Shown here in pieces: positions 7,263 through 14,324 of a DNA stretch of 47,872 nt (positions are counted from its first letter, which is position 1; each line of letters opens with the position of its first letter). The position numbers and the translations under genes were made by a program. The DNA lies in assembly GCF_021462525.1 (NCBI RefSeq), contig NZ_JAKEDT010000002.1, positions 123,814 to 171,685 of the forward strand, read 5' to 3'. This DNA is from Thermus caliditerrae. Lineage in GTDB: Bacteria; Deinococcota; Deinococci; Deinococcales; Thermaceae. The notes under the pieces were generated by a model that searched no databases, was not told the origin of the DNA, and worked only from the letters and a program-made list of their open reading frames with translations.

Positions 7263-8009
7263 ATGGACGGGTTTCCCCTTACCCCTTGGACCGTCTTCCT
7301 CTACGCCCTCTTCACCGCCGTCGCCACCGGGTTTGGCGCTCTGCCCTTCCTTTTTACCCGCAACATCGTGGCCCGCCACCTGGGCCTCGCCAACGCCGCG
7401 GCCGCTGGCCTGATGCTCTCGGCCAGCTTCGGCCTCATCTACGAGGGCGTCAACTACAGCCTGGCCCGCACCCTCCTGGGCGTGGTCCTGGGACTCTTCT
7501 TCATCCAGCTCTCCCACCGCTTCCTCCATGGACGGGAAGTAAGCTTCGGGAGCCTGAACGGCCTGGATGCCCGCAAGGCCCTCATGATCGTGGGGATCAT
7601 GACCCTCCACTCCTTCGCCGAGGGCGTGGGGGTGGGCGTGGCCTTTGGGGGCGGGGAGGCCTTAGGGGTCTTCATCACCCTGGCCATCGCCGTGCACAAC
7701 ATCCCCGAGGGCCTGGCCATCAGCCTGGTCCTGATCCCCCGCGGGGTGAGCGTCCTAGGGGCCGCCCTTTGGAGCGTCTTCTCCAGCCTGCCCCAGCCCC
7801 TTATGGCCGTGCCCGCCTTTTTGTTCGTGGAAGCCTTCAAGCCCGCCCTGCCCGTGGGGCTGGGCTTCGCCGCCGGGGCCATGATCTGGATGGCGGTAGC
7901 GGAAATCCTCCCCGAGGCCTTCAAGGAGGCCGAAGCGGGCGGGGTAGCCACGGTCCTCACCCTATCCGTGGCCCTGATGGTGGCCTTCCAGATTCTCCTG
8001 GGCGGGTAG
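7263..8009 (+). CDS. ZIP-family divalent metal transporter
   Basis: This 248-residue inner-membrane protein has about eight hydrophobic segments. The ZIP signature is clear: 'HSFAEGVGVGVAFGGG' in TM4 (about residues 116-131) and 'AVHNIPEGLAISLVLI' in TM5 (about 143-158). Their His, Asn and Glu residues form the binuclear metal site in this family (zinc, iron or manganese). ATG 7263 is chosen rather than 7254 because it fits the leaderless promoter spacing. The 3' end overlaps the convergent sfsA gene by 48 bases. It is likely metal-regulated given the AT-rich operator-like promoter, but the substrate metal is not determined. Confidence 0.88.
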   Translation: MDGFPLTPWTVFLYALFTAVATGFGALPFLFTRNIVARHLGLANAAAAGLMLSASFGLIYEGVNYSLARTLLGVVLGLFFIQLSHRFLHGREVSFGSLNGLDARKALMIVGIMTLHSFAEGVGVGVAFGGGEALGVFITLAIAVHNIPEGLAISLVLIPRGVSVLGAALWSVFSSLPQPLMAVPAFLFVEAFKPALPVGLGFAAGAMIWMAVAEILPEAFKEAEAGGVATVLTLSVALMVAFQILLGG

Positions 8010-8774
8010 CCAGACCCAGGGAAGCTCCCCTTCCAGGTGGAGGGCCTCGAGGGCCGGCCGCACCCGGTAGGCCAGGAGCCTAACCCCAGCGGCCTCCGCT
8101 TCCTTCGCGGCCTGGAAGAGGGCGCGGTCTTCCGGATCCAGGGCGAAGGCCTGGGCCAGGGGGTGCTGGACGAACCAGACCGCATAGGCGAGCCCCCCTC
8201 CCCGGGCAAAGCCCGCCAGGAGCCGGAGGTGCCGGGCTCCTCGGGCAGTGGGGGCGTCGGGGAAGAGGGCCAAGTACCCCGTCGCGGCTTGCGCCGAAGC
8301 GGAGGTTCCCCAAAGGCCCTGTGTAGCCCCCTTGCGCCCCGTGCGGTCGGACGGCTTCCCCACCTCGGCCCTCGGCCTTGCCTCCACCCGATTGCAGTTC
8401 TTTGCCTCCAGGAGCGCCTCGTTACCTCCCAGCCGGGCCCGGAAGTCCAGCCTCTCCCCGCCAAGGCGGACCTCCTTCTCCAGGGCCTCGAGGGGCCCAA
8501 AGCGCCCCTCCCGCAAAAGGATCTCCAGGAGGCGATTGGCCAGCGTGGCGTCCACCCCCACCAGTACCCCCTGGCTTTCCACCAGGAGCACCCGCCCCAG
8601 GGTCTTGGGCGCGGGGTGGGGATGGTAGAAGCAGGGGGCACCGGGAAGGAGGAGCTCTCCCATGCGGCCGGAGTTGGCCAGGTGCAAGGGTCCCACGTCC
8701 GCCTCCACCAGGAAGCGGTTCCTCCGGCGGAGGAAGCGGCAGGGTTTCAAGGGGGGCAAGGGGAAAGGAGGCAT
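7962..8774 (-). CDS. sfsA: DNA/RNA nuclease SfsA homologue with a 36-residue repeat-derived insertion
   Basis: The 270-residue protein has SfsA hallmarks: 'RFLVEADVGPLHLANSGRMGELL' near the N-terminus, LLEAKNCNRVE (about 120-133) and LALFPDAPTARGARHLRLL (about 168-186). SfsA is a nucleic-acid-binding protein with a nuclease-like fold; the E.K of 'LEAKNC' belongs to its putative catalytic centre. In ordinary SfsA proteins the NC...E segment runs almost directly into ALFPDAPT. Here about 36 extra residues, rich in Ala/Gly/Arg, sit in between. They correspond to a copy of the dispersed element lying antisense to its orientation in the hydrolase gene. The ATG at 8774 follows the tRNA-Ser gene, and TACGCT lies 6 bases before it as a leaderless -10 box. 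The 3' end overlaps the ZIP gene. Confidence 0.85.
   Translation of the reverse strand: MPPFPLPPLKPCRFLRRRNRFLVEADVGPLHLANSGRMGELLLPGAPCFYHPHPAPKTLGRVLLVESQGVLVGVDATLANRLLEILLREGRFGPLEALEKEVRLGGERLDFRARLGGNEALLEAKNCNRVEARPRAEVGKPSDRTGRKGATQGLWGTSASAQAATGYLALFPDAPTARGARHLRLLAGFARGGGLAYAVWFVQHPLAQAFALDPEDRALFQAAKEAEAAGVRLLAYRVRPALEALHLEGELPWVWLPAQENLEGHHQGHG
8271..8381 (+). repeat. Dispersed palindromic element, copy B (in frame within sfsA, diverged)
   Basis: The first 24 bases, AAGTACCCCGTCG followed by CGGCTTGCGCC, match copy A at all but one position. The hairpin's second arm and the 3' half have drifted, and the right boundary is judged from the SfsA alignment. The insertion equals about 36 codons on the minus strand, the same length as copy A. 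Confidence 0.65.
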
Positions 8775-8780
8775 GGGCAA

Positions 8781-8786
8781 AGCGTA
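8781..8786 (-). promoter_or_regulatory. -10 box candidate for leaderless sfsA
   Basis: TACGCT on the minus strand is followed by TTGCCC and the sfsA ATG (8774). It fits the pattern of the other leaderless starts, but it sits directly after the tRNA terminator hairpin and may be fortuitous. Confidence 0.35.
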
Positions 8787-8808
8787 AGCCCGGCTTTTGG
8801 GCCGGGCT
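8787..8808 (-). terminator. Terminator hairpin after the serine tRNA genes
   Basis: AGCCCGGC and GCCGGGCT form a perfect 8-bp stem three bases downstream of the tRNA 3' CCA. There is no clear U-tract afterwards, so some read-through into sfsA is possible. Confidence 0.65.
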
Positions 8809-8809
8809 C

Positions 8810-8904
<95 letters not shown>

Positions 8905-8912
8905 AAGCCTTT

Positions 8913-9003
8913 TGGCGGAGGGTGAGGGATTCGAACCCCCGGTGGGCCCTAGGCCCACAGCGGTTTTCAAGACCGCCGCCTTCAACCGCTCGGCCAACCC
9001 TCC
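8913..9003 (-). tRNA. tRNA-Ser (anticodon TGA)
   Basis: The 91-nt gene begins GGAGGGTTGGCCGAGCGG and ends CCGCCA. Anticodon stem GCGGT/ACCGC encloses CTTGAAA, giving anticodon TGA, which reads UCA and related codons. A long GC-rich variable arm (TGGGCCTAGGGCCCA) is present. It lies 8 bases upstream of tRNA-Ser(GCT). Confidence 0.96.
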
Positions 9004-9023
9004 AAGGTATGGCCGCAAGGTTT

Positions 9024-9052
9024 ACTATGCGCCAAGCGCCTCCGCTTGTCAA
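9024..9052 (-). promoter_or_regulatory. Promoter of the serine tRNA operon
   Basis: A perfect -35 TTGACA (9052-9047) is followed after 17 bases by CATAGT (9029-9024). Transcription would start 10-15 bases before the mature tRNA 5' end. Confidence 0.7.
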
Positions 9053-9063
9053 TCAGGATGGTC

Positions 9064-9069
9064 TATACT
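9064..9069 (+). promoter_or_regulatory. -10 box of a leaderless promoter for the HEPN gene
   Basis: TATACT is followed by six bases and GTG 9076. It lies just beyond the tRNA -35, so the two divergent promoters are back to back and may interfere with one another. Confidence 0.55.
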
Positions 9070-9075
9070 GCCTTT

Positions 9076-9471
9076 GTGGAGCGAAGCCGGGATTTTTTCC
9101 TTCCGGCGAAAAGGGACCTGGAGCACGCGCGCTTCGCTTTGGAGAACGGGTTTTACGAATGGGCTGCCTTTTCCGCTCAGCAGGCAGCGGAAAAAGCGGT
9201 CAAAGCCGTCTTTCAGCATCTGGGGGCCGTGGCCTGGGGACATTCGGTGCAAGGCCTCTTGGAGGAGCTGGCCCGACAATACCCCGTGAGCGAAGCCCTT
9301 CTGGACGGGGCCAGCGAGTTGGACAAGGCCTACATCCCCACCCGCTACCCCGACGCCCTCCCCGAAGGGGCTCCCTTTGAGCGGTACCGGCGTCCGGAGG
9401 CCGAAAGGCTCTTACGCTATGCCGAGGAGGTCTATGCCTTCTGTAAGGGTCTTCTTCCCCCCATGGACTAA
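9076..9471 (+). CDS. HEPN domain protein (toxin partner of an MNT pair)
   Basis: This 131-residue helical protein has the HEPN signature: an N-terminal 'FFLPAKRDLEHARFALENG', then 'YEWAAFSAQQAAEKAVKAVF' (about 29-48), then 'ELDKAYIPTRYPDALP' (about 85-100), the PTRYPD segment common to this family. HEPN proteins paired with minimal nucleotidyltransferases act as RNases or translation inhibitors held in check by their partner. The canonical R.{4-6}H RNase motif is not obvious, because RYPDAL has no His at the expected spacing. GTG 9076 is preferred over the upstream start at 9046 because of the leaderless -10 box. It overlaps the MNT gene by 38 bases. Confidence 0.8.
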   Translation: MERSRDFFLPAKRDLEHARFALENGFYEWAAFSAQQAAEKAVKAVFQHLGAVAWGHSVQGLLEELARQYPVSEALLDGASELDKAYIPTRYPDALPEGAPFERYRRPEAERLLRYAEEVYAFCKGLLPPMD

Positions 9472-9766
9472 GGAGGAAATCCTAAAGCGCCTGCGGGAGG
9501 GGCTAGCGGTGCTCCAGGAAGAAGTTCCCCTGCGGCGGGCCTACCTCTTCGGTTCCTGGGCCGCGGGTCGGGCGCTACCGGGAAGCGACGTGGACGTGCT
9601 CCTCATCTACGAAGGCCCTTCCCGCCAAGACCTCCACCGCCTGGCACGAAAGGCCTTTGGGGGCCTTCCAGTGGAGCTTCACGCTTACACGGAGGAGGAA
9701 GCCAAGGCCTTAGAGCCCCTTCTTAGGCGGATGCTGGCCCAGGCCATACCCCTTTTGGCCCCTTAG
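9434..9766 (+). CDS. Minimal nucleotidyltransferase (MNT) domain protein, antitoxin-like
   Basis: The protein has 110 residues. 'RRAYLFGSWAAGRALPGSDV' followed by DVLLIYEG carries the GS..x9-13..D.D nucleotidyltransferase signature, so the metal-binding Asp pair is intact. In HEPN/MNT modules the MNT enzyme can AMPylate or otherwise neutralise the HEPN toxin. The start is placed at ATG 9434, which follows GAGGAGG by four bases; it lies within the HEPN gene, so translation is coupled. The stop shares bases with the stop of the convergent hydrolase gene. Longer in-frame starts (9377, 9419) exist but would deepen the overlap. Confidence 0.8.
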   Translation: MPSVRVFFPPWTKEEILKRLREGLAVLQEEVPLRRAYLFGSWAAGRALPGSDVDVLLIYEGPSRQDLHRLARKAFGGLPVELHAYTEEEAKALEPLLRRMLAQAIPLLAP

Positions 9767-10656
9767 CGGAGCCAGGCCAGGACAAACCGCTCCACCAGGG
9801 CCTCCATGGCCAGGGTCACGGCGTGGTGCAGATCGGGGAAGAGGACCAGGTGGTCCTCCGCCAGGGAGCCAAACCCCGTGGGCCTGAGGCAAGCCCGCCC
9901 TTTGGTGAGGGGGAGGGTCCAGGCCTCTCCTTCCCGGGTGAGGGCCACCTGGTGCACCCGCCGCCCCGCCTCCTCCCGCACATCCCGCAAGCGGCAAGCC
10001 TGGGCGGGTGGAATCAAGGGGTCGTTGCCCGCCTGGACCACCAGGAGGGAGGCCTGGAGCCGGGCGGCCAAAGGCAAGGGGCTTTGCCTCTGGTAGCACT
10101 CCGGGCACTCCTCCGGGAGCCCTCCGAAGATCTCCCGCCAGCGGGCGAGGGCCTCAGGCCGGGTGCGCCTGAGGACCTTCACCTGTTCGGCAAAGTCCAC
10201 GGGCCCGATGACGAAGGCCACTCCTCGGGCCTTCCCCTCCAGGGCGGCGGCCTTCAGGGCCACGCAGGCCCCCAGGGAGTAGCCGGCGTAGGCGTGGGCC
10301 CTCACCCCAAGTTGGGGCAGGATCCGGCCCAGGAGGGCCAGGTCCTCCGCCTCCTCGAGGCAGCCGGTGATGCGCCCCCCACTCCTCCCCCGCCCGCGGA
10401 GGTGGGGAACCACGGCCAGGAAACCCCTTGCCGCCCACCGGCGGCACCGCTCTCCCATGGCCTCCGTGGGAGGGCCGAAGCCCCCCGGCACCAGGACCAG
10501 GGCCCGGCTTGCCCGCCCTTGGGGCAGGCACAGCTCGGCGAAGAGCCTAACCCCTTCCCTTTGGTAGAGGATGCCCCCTGGAACCCGCTCCCAGCTAGGG
10601 GATCCTCCCCCTAGGAGGAAGAGCAAGGCCAGGAAAAGACCAACCCATGCCCTCAT
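9763..10656 (-). CDS. Exported alpha/beta hydrolase (dienelactone hydrolase-like)
   Basis: The 297-residue protein starts with a signal peptide (MRAWVGLFLALLFLLGGG, cleavage after about residue 20). The hydrolase core follows: ALVLVPGGFG (oxyanion region, about 50-60), AYAGYSLGACVALKAA with nucleophile Ser in GYSLG (about 122), VVQAGNDPLIPP with the Asp (about 208), and a late His in FPDLHHAVTLA (about 280). It probably acts in the periplasm on an ester or small lactone; the substrate is unknown. ATG 10656 has a GGGGAAAGGGG-type binding site. It overlaps the MNT gene tail-to-tail. Confidence 0.75.
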   Translation of the reverse strand: MRAWVGLFLALLFLLGGGSPSWERVPGGILYQREGVRLFAELCLPQGRASRALVLVPGGFGPPTEAMGERCRRWAARGFLAVVPHLRGRGRSGGRITGCLEEAEDLALLGRILPQLGVRAHAYAGYSLGACVALKAAALEGKARGVAFVIGPVDFAEQVKVLRRTRPEALARWREIFGGLPEECPECYQRQSPLPLAARLQASLLVVQAGNDPLIPPAQACRLRDVREEAGRRVHQVALTREGEAWTLPLTKGRACLRPTGFGSLAEDHLVLFPDLHHAVTLAMEALVERFVLAWLR

Positions 10657-10754
10657 ACCCCTTTCCCCAGAAGCCTGCCCTCCTCTCCCGGAACCCAAGG
10701 CCCTGCCTCAACCGTTGGCCGGGGCCACCACGCGGATGGGGTCCAGGTGGGATA

Positions 10755-11795
10755 TCAGCGGCCGAAGACCGCCACCGAGACCCGGGCCCGGGCCAAAAGC
10801 CGGGCCAGGAGGAGGGGCAGGAGGAGGGCCAGGCCCAGGTAGATGGCGAAGGCAGGCTTAAGCCCCAAGGGCTCCGGGAAGCCGGGGTACTTCTCCAAAA
10901 GGCGGAGCACCATGGGGTGGAGCAGGTAGATCTGCAGGGAGTAGCGGCCCAGGAAGGCCAAGGGGCCCCGCAAGGGGGTGCGGGCCAGGGCGAAGGCCAA
11001 GGCCAGGAGGAGGAAGGCCATGGCGGTAGTGAAGAGCCAGTGGAAGGCCTGGTAGTGGAAGGTGTTCACCGGAAGGCGCCGCAGGACGTCTAGGGCCAGG
11101 GGCAGGTATCCCCAGAGGCCCAGGACAGCCAGGAGCAGGGCCAAAGGCCAAAGGCGCAGGAGGCGGGGGAGGTGTTCCAGGCGGCTCGCCAGGTAAAGGC
11201 CCAGCACGATGGCCGGGGTGTACCAAAGGACAAAGCTCCCCGGGTAGGGCAGGAAACGGTAGTGGCGGTTCAGGAAGTAGACCAAGAGGGTAAGCCCCAC
11301 CCCCAGGAGGAGAAACCAGGCCCCGTGAGGCCACCTCCGGAGAAAGGGGAGGACGATAGGGAGGAGCAGGGTAAGCTGCAGGGCCACCGCCAGAAAGTAG
11401 AGGTGGAAGTAGGCCTTGCCCCAAAGGAGCTGATGGACAAGGCGCTCGGGATGGAAAACCCCGTGGTCCCAGTAGCGGAAGGCCAGGTAGACGCCGCTCC
11501 AGAGGAGGTAGGGCCAGAGGAGGCGCAGGGCGCGGTTTTTGAGGTAGCGGCCCAAGCGAAACTCCCTCAGAAGCCCTGCTCCTAGGACCAGGGCGGTCAT
11601 GAAGAGGAAGGCGGGCACCGCGAAGTGCAGGGTGCGGTTGACCGCCGCCAGAAGGAGCCAGGCCAGGCTTTCCGGGGCAAGCTCCCGGAGGAAGCGGCTC
11701 GTCACGTGGTGGAGGACCACCTCGAGGATGGCTAAACCCCGGAAGACCTCCACCCAGGGAAAGCGCTCCACAGGACTATTTTGGGGCAGGCTCAT
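10755..11795 (-). CDS. Acyltransferase 3 family membrane protein
   Basis: This 346-residue integral membrane protein has about ten hydrophobic helices. The family's signature sits at the start: 'WVEVFRGLAILEVVLHHVTS' contains the R.....V...H pattern (Arg19, His29) essential in acyltransferase-3 proteins. 'LGRYSLQIYLLHPMV' near the C-terminus is also typical. Such enzymes acetylate or otherwise acylate cell-surface sugars and lipids. The start overlaps the end of the SWIM gene by 20 bases, which implies the two are co-transcribed. The acceptor molecule cannot be deduced. Confidence 0.82.
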   Translation of the reverse strand: MSLPQNSPVERFPWVEVFRGLAILEVVLHHVTSRFLRELAPESLAWLLLAAVNRTLHFAVPAFLFMTALVLGAGLLREFRLGRYLKNRALRLLWPYLLWSGVYLAFRYWDHGVFHPERLVHQLLWGKAYFHLYFLAVALQLTLLLPIVLPFLRRWPHGAWFLLLGVGLTLLVYFLNRHYRFLPYPGSFVLWYTPAIVLGLYLASRLEHLPRLLRLWPLALLLAVLGLWGYLPLALDVLRRLPVNTFHYQAFHWLFTTAMAFLLLALAFALARTPLRGPLAFLGRYSLQIYLLHPMVLRLLEKYPGFPEPLGLKPAFAIYLGLALLLPLLLARLLARARVSVAVFGR

Positions 11796-13212
11796 GAGGG
11801 TTCTCCGAGAGCAGGGGCCCTAGCTCCTCCCAGAGGGCCTTCCTCCGGGGAAAGGCCCGGGCCAAAGCCCAAGCCGCCTCCCGCGCCCCCTTGGGCTCCA
11901 AACGGGCCAGGCGCAGGAGGAGCCCTGCCGCCTCCCGGTAGGCCTTACGGGTGCCTTTCTCCGCTTCCCGCCTTGCCCCTTCCAGGTAGAGCTTTTTGGC
12001 TTCCTCGGGAAGCCTCGCCTCCAGGGCCTCCGCCAAGCGGGGGTAGGCCTCGGGCGGGGCGCCCTTGAGGAGGCGGTCCAGGGCCTTCCAGTCCTCCTCC
12101 AGAAGGTAGATGCGGGCGAGGAGGGCGGGGTCTTTGACTTGGCGCAGGAGGGCCTTGCGCTCCTCGGGAAAGGCCCGGCCCAGCTTGGCCTTGAGGGCCA
12201 GGTAGTCCTCCAGGTTGGGCTTTAGGGCGAAGCGGGCCCGGTGGTCCTCGGGGCTTCCCCGGTGGGCCACCAAGAGGTCCAAAAGGGGAAGGAGCCTGGG
12301 GTCCTTGCCGAACCATTCCCGGGCCTCCTCCGCGTACTTGAGGGCCTCCTCCGTCCGGCCCAGGGCGAGAAGCCGCTCCACCAGGAGGAGGTAGTCCTCC
12401 ACCCCCTCGAGGCCCTCCCGCAACGCGCCCAAGGCCTCCTCCACCCGCCCCAGGCGGAAGAGGAGCTCCGCCCGAAGCTCCCGCTTGAGCCCCGAGGGAT
12501 CCGCCCCCTGGAGGAGGCCCAGAGCCTGCTCCGGCTCCTCCAAAGCCGCCCCCAAGAAGGCCTTCCGCACCCCCTCCGAGGGGTGGCGCAGGTAAAGGGC
12601 GAGGAGGAAGGAAAGCCTAGGGGAAAGTTGCAAATAGCGCACCAAAGCCGCCCGCAGGTAGGGCTCGGGGTCGAAGGGCGCCAGGGGCAGGGCCTCCAAA
12701 AAGGCCTCCACCTCCTTCCTTCCCGCCCGGTCCAGGCGTAAAAGAAGCCTCCTGGCCTCCTCCTCCCCTTCCCCCAGGCGGAAGGCCTGGCGCAGGGCCC
12801 GCACCCCCTCCAAGAAGGCCTCCTCCGGCACCAGGGCCTCGGCCAGGAGGAGGGCCACCTCGGGGAGGTGGGCCAGGCGCAGGAGGAGGCCCTTGGCCTC
12901 CTCCGGGGGCAGGACCGCCAAAAGGGCCCCCAGGTCCTGGGCCTTCCGCTCCAGGTGAGCGTAGAGAAGGGCCACCGCGTGCTTGCAGGGAAAGGAGGGG
13001 TAGGGGCAGGTACACCGCCCCACAAGCCCCGGCCCCACCTCCACCCGGTAGGGGGTGGGCTCGGAGCCCTGCACCTCCCCCAGAAGCCTCTCCCCCACCC
13101 GGAAAAGGCTGCGCACCCGGCCCTCCTTGAAGTAGGCCAGGCCCCGGCGGAGGACCTCTTCCGGCACATAGGGGGCGAAGTCCTCCTCCCTTTCGGGGGG
13201 GAAGGCGGCCAC
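11776..13212 (-). CDS. SWIM zinc-finger domain protein
   Basis: The 478-residue protein has a SWIM domain at residues about 40-85: the zinc ligands are CTCPYPSFPCKH (C.C....C.H). Upstream is the usual 'RGLAYFKEGRV....V.G.V.GS..Y.V' strand region. The rest is a long array of alpha-helical repeats rich in Leu, Arg and Glu, resembling TPR/HEAT solenoids (for example 'AELLFRLGRVEEALGALREGL'). SWIM proteins bind DNA or proteins; this architecture is usually of unknown function. The GTG start at 13212 has TAGACT six bases upstream as a leaderless -10 box (13224-13219). Confidence 0.8.
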   Translation of the reverse strand: MAAFPPEREEDFAPYVPEEVLRRGLAYFKEGRVRSLFRVGERLLGEVQGSEPTPYRVEVGPGLVGRCTCPYPSFPCKHAVALLYAHLERKAQDLGALLAVLPPEEAKGLLLRLAHLPEVALLLAEALVPEEAFLEGVRALRQAFRLGEGEEEARRLLLRLDRAGRKEVEAFLEALPLAPFDPEPYLRAALVRYLQLSPRLSFLLALYLRHPSEGVRKAFLGAALEEPEQALGLLQGADPSGLKRELRAELLFRLGRVEEALGALREGLEGVEDYLLLVERLLALGRTEEALKYAEEAREWFGKDPRLLPLLDLLVAHRGSPEDHRARFALKPNLEDYLALKAKLGRAFPEERKALLRQVKDPALLARIYLLEEDWKALDRLLKGAPPEAYPRLAEALEARLPEEAKKLYLEGARREAEKGTRKAYREAAGLLLRLARLEPKGAREAAWALARAFPRRKALWEELGPLLSENPHEPAPK

Positions 13213-13218
13213 GCCTAA

Positions 13219-13224
13219 AGTCTA
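13219..13224 (-). promoter_or_regulatory. -10 box of a leaderless promoter for the SWIM gene
   Basis: TAGACT is followed by TTAGGC and GTG 13212. The region up to amrS (13272) is a short divergent intergenic space; TATCCT at about 13247 could serve the other direction. Confidence 0.5.
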
Positions 13225-13271
13225 CGCAAGGGCCCCTCCGCCGGTGCTATCCTGAGGGTAGGCCCTATGAA

Positions 13272-14324
13272 ATGACCCTCACCGCTACCCTAAGGGAAGC
13301 TGACCTGGCCCGGCCCTTGCCCAAGGGGTACGTGCAGTGCCGGGCCTGCGCCCACTATTGCGCTGTGCCCGAAGGCGGTGCGGGCAAGTGCGGGGTGCGG
13401 CGCAACCTCGGGGGGAGGCTCTACCTGGTCACCTACGGCAAGGCCGCCGCGGTCCACCTGGACCCCGTGGAGAAGAAGCCCCTCTACCATTTCCACCCTG
13501 GGGAGGGCATCCTCTCGGTGGGCACCGTGGGGTGCAACCTCTTCTGCGCCTTCTGTCAAAACTGGCAGATCTCCCAGTTCCGCGAGTTCAAGGTCACGCC
13601 GGAAGGCCTCTTGGACCGGCCCATCGGGGAGGACTGGCCCCCGGAGGCCATCGTGGCGGAGGCCGAAGCCCTGGGGGTGCGGCTTCTGGCCTACACCTAT
13701 AATGAGCCTGCCGTCTGGATCGAGTACGCCCACGACACGGCCAAGCTGGCCAAGGAACGGGGCATGAAAAACGTCTTCGTCACCAGCGGCTTTGAAACGG
13801 AGGAGGCCTGGGAGTACATAACGCCCTACCTGGATGCGGCCAACGTGGACCTCAAGGGCTTCACCGAGAAGTTCTACCGGGAGGTCTGCGGGGCCCGGCT
13901 AAAACCCGTGCTGCAAAGCCTGGAGCACCTGGTGGCGAAGGGCGTGTGGGTGGAGGTGACCACCCTCCTCCTGGAAGGCTACAACGATGCCCCGGAGGAG
14001 GTGCGGGCCATGGCCCGCTTCCTCAAGGGGCTTTCCCCGGAAGTGCCCTGGCACCTCACCGCCGCCCACCCCGACTACCGCATGCTGGACCTTAGGCCCA
14101 CCCGGCACACCACCCTGGTGCGGGCCTACGAGATCGCCAAGGAGGAGGGCCTGAAGTTTGTCTACGTGGGCAACGTCCTGGACCCGGAGCGAAGTTCCAC
14201 CCGCTGCCCAGACTGCGGCAGGCTCCTCGTCCAGAGGCGGGGCTACCGGGTGGAAACCCTCTGGGACACCCCAGGCGTCTGCCCAGGGTGCGGGAGGAGG
14301 ATCCCTGGGGTATGGACCTGGTGA
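13272..14324 (+). CDS. amrS: AmmeMemoRadiSam system radical SAM enzyme
   Basis: This 350-residue radical SAM enzyme is AmrS. An N-terminal metal-binding segment 'CRACAHYCAVPEGGAGKCG' (about 22-40) precedes the cluster motif GCNLFCAFCQNWQ (about 94-106), whose C...C..C binds the 4Fe-4S cluster. 'VFVTSGFETEEAWE' and 'NVDLKGFTEKFYREVCG' are typical of this family, which resembles pyruvate-formate-lyase activases. At the C-terminus a zinc ribbon is visible (CPDCG...CPGCGRR, about 313-343). The reaction of the system is still not established. The next gene encodes the Memo-like partner and starts inside this one (13-base overlap). Confidence 0.93.
   Translation: MTLTATLREADLARPLPKGYVQCRACAHYCAVPEGGAGKCGVRRNLGGRLYLVTYGKAAAVHLDPVEKKPLYHFHPGEGILSVGTVGCNLFCAFCQNWQISQFREFKVTPEGLLDRPIGEDWPPEAIVAEAEALGVRLLAYTYNEPAVWIEYAHDTAKLAKERGMKNVFVTSGFETEEAWEYITPYLDAANVDLKGFTEKFYREVCGARLKPVLQSLEHLVAKGVWVEVTTLLLEGYNDAPEEVRAMARFLKGLSPEVPWHLTAAHPDYRMLDLRPTRHTTLVRAYEIAKEEGLKFVYVGNVLDPERSSTRCPDCGRLLVQRRGYRVETLWDTPGVCPGCGRRIPGVWTW

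Noticed and set aside
10657-10754. Gene or RNA between the exported hydrolase and the acyltransferase
   Set aside because: The 98-base gap contains no start codon with a ribosome site, no hairpin with a T-tract and no known RNA motif.
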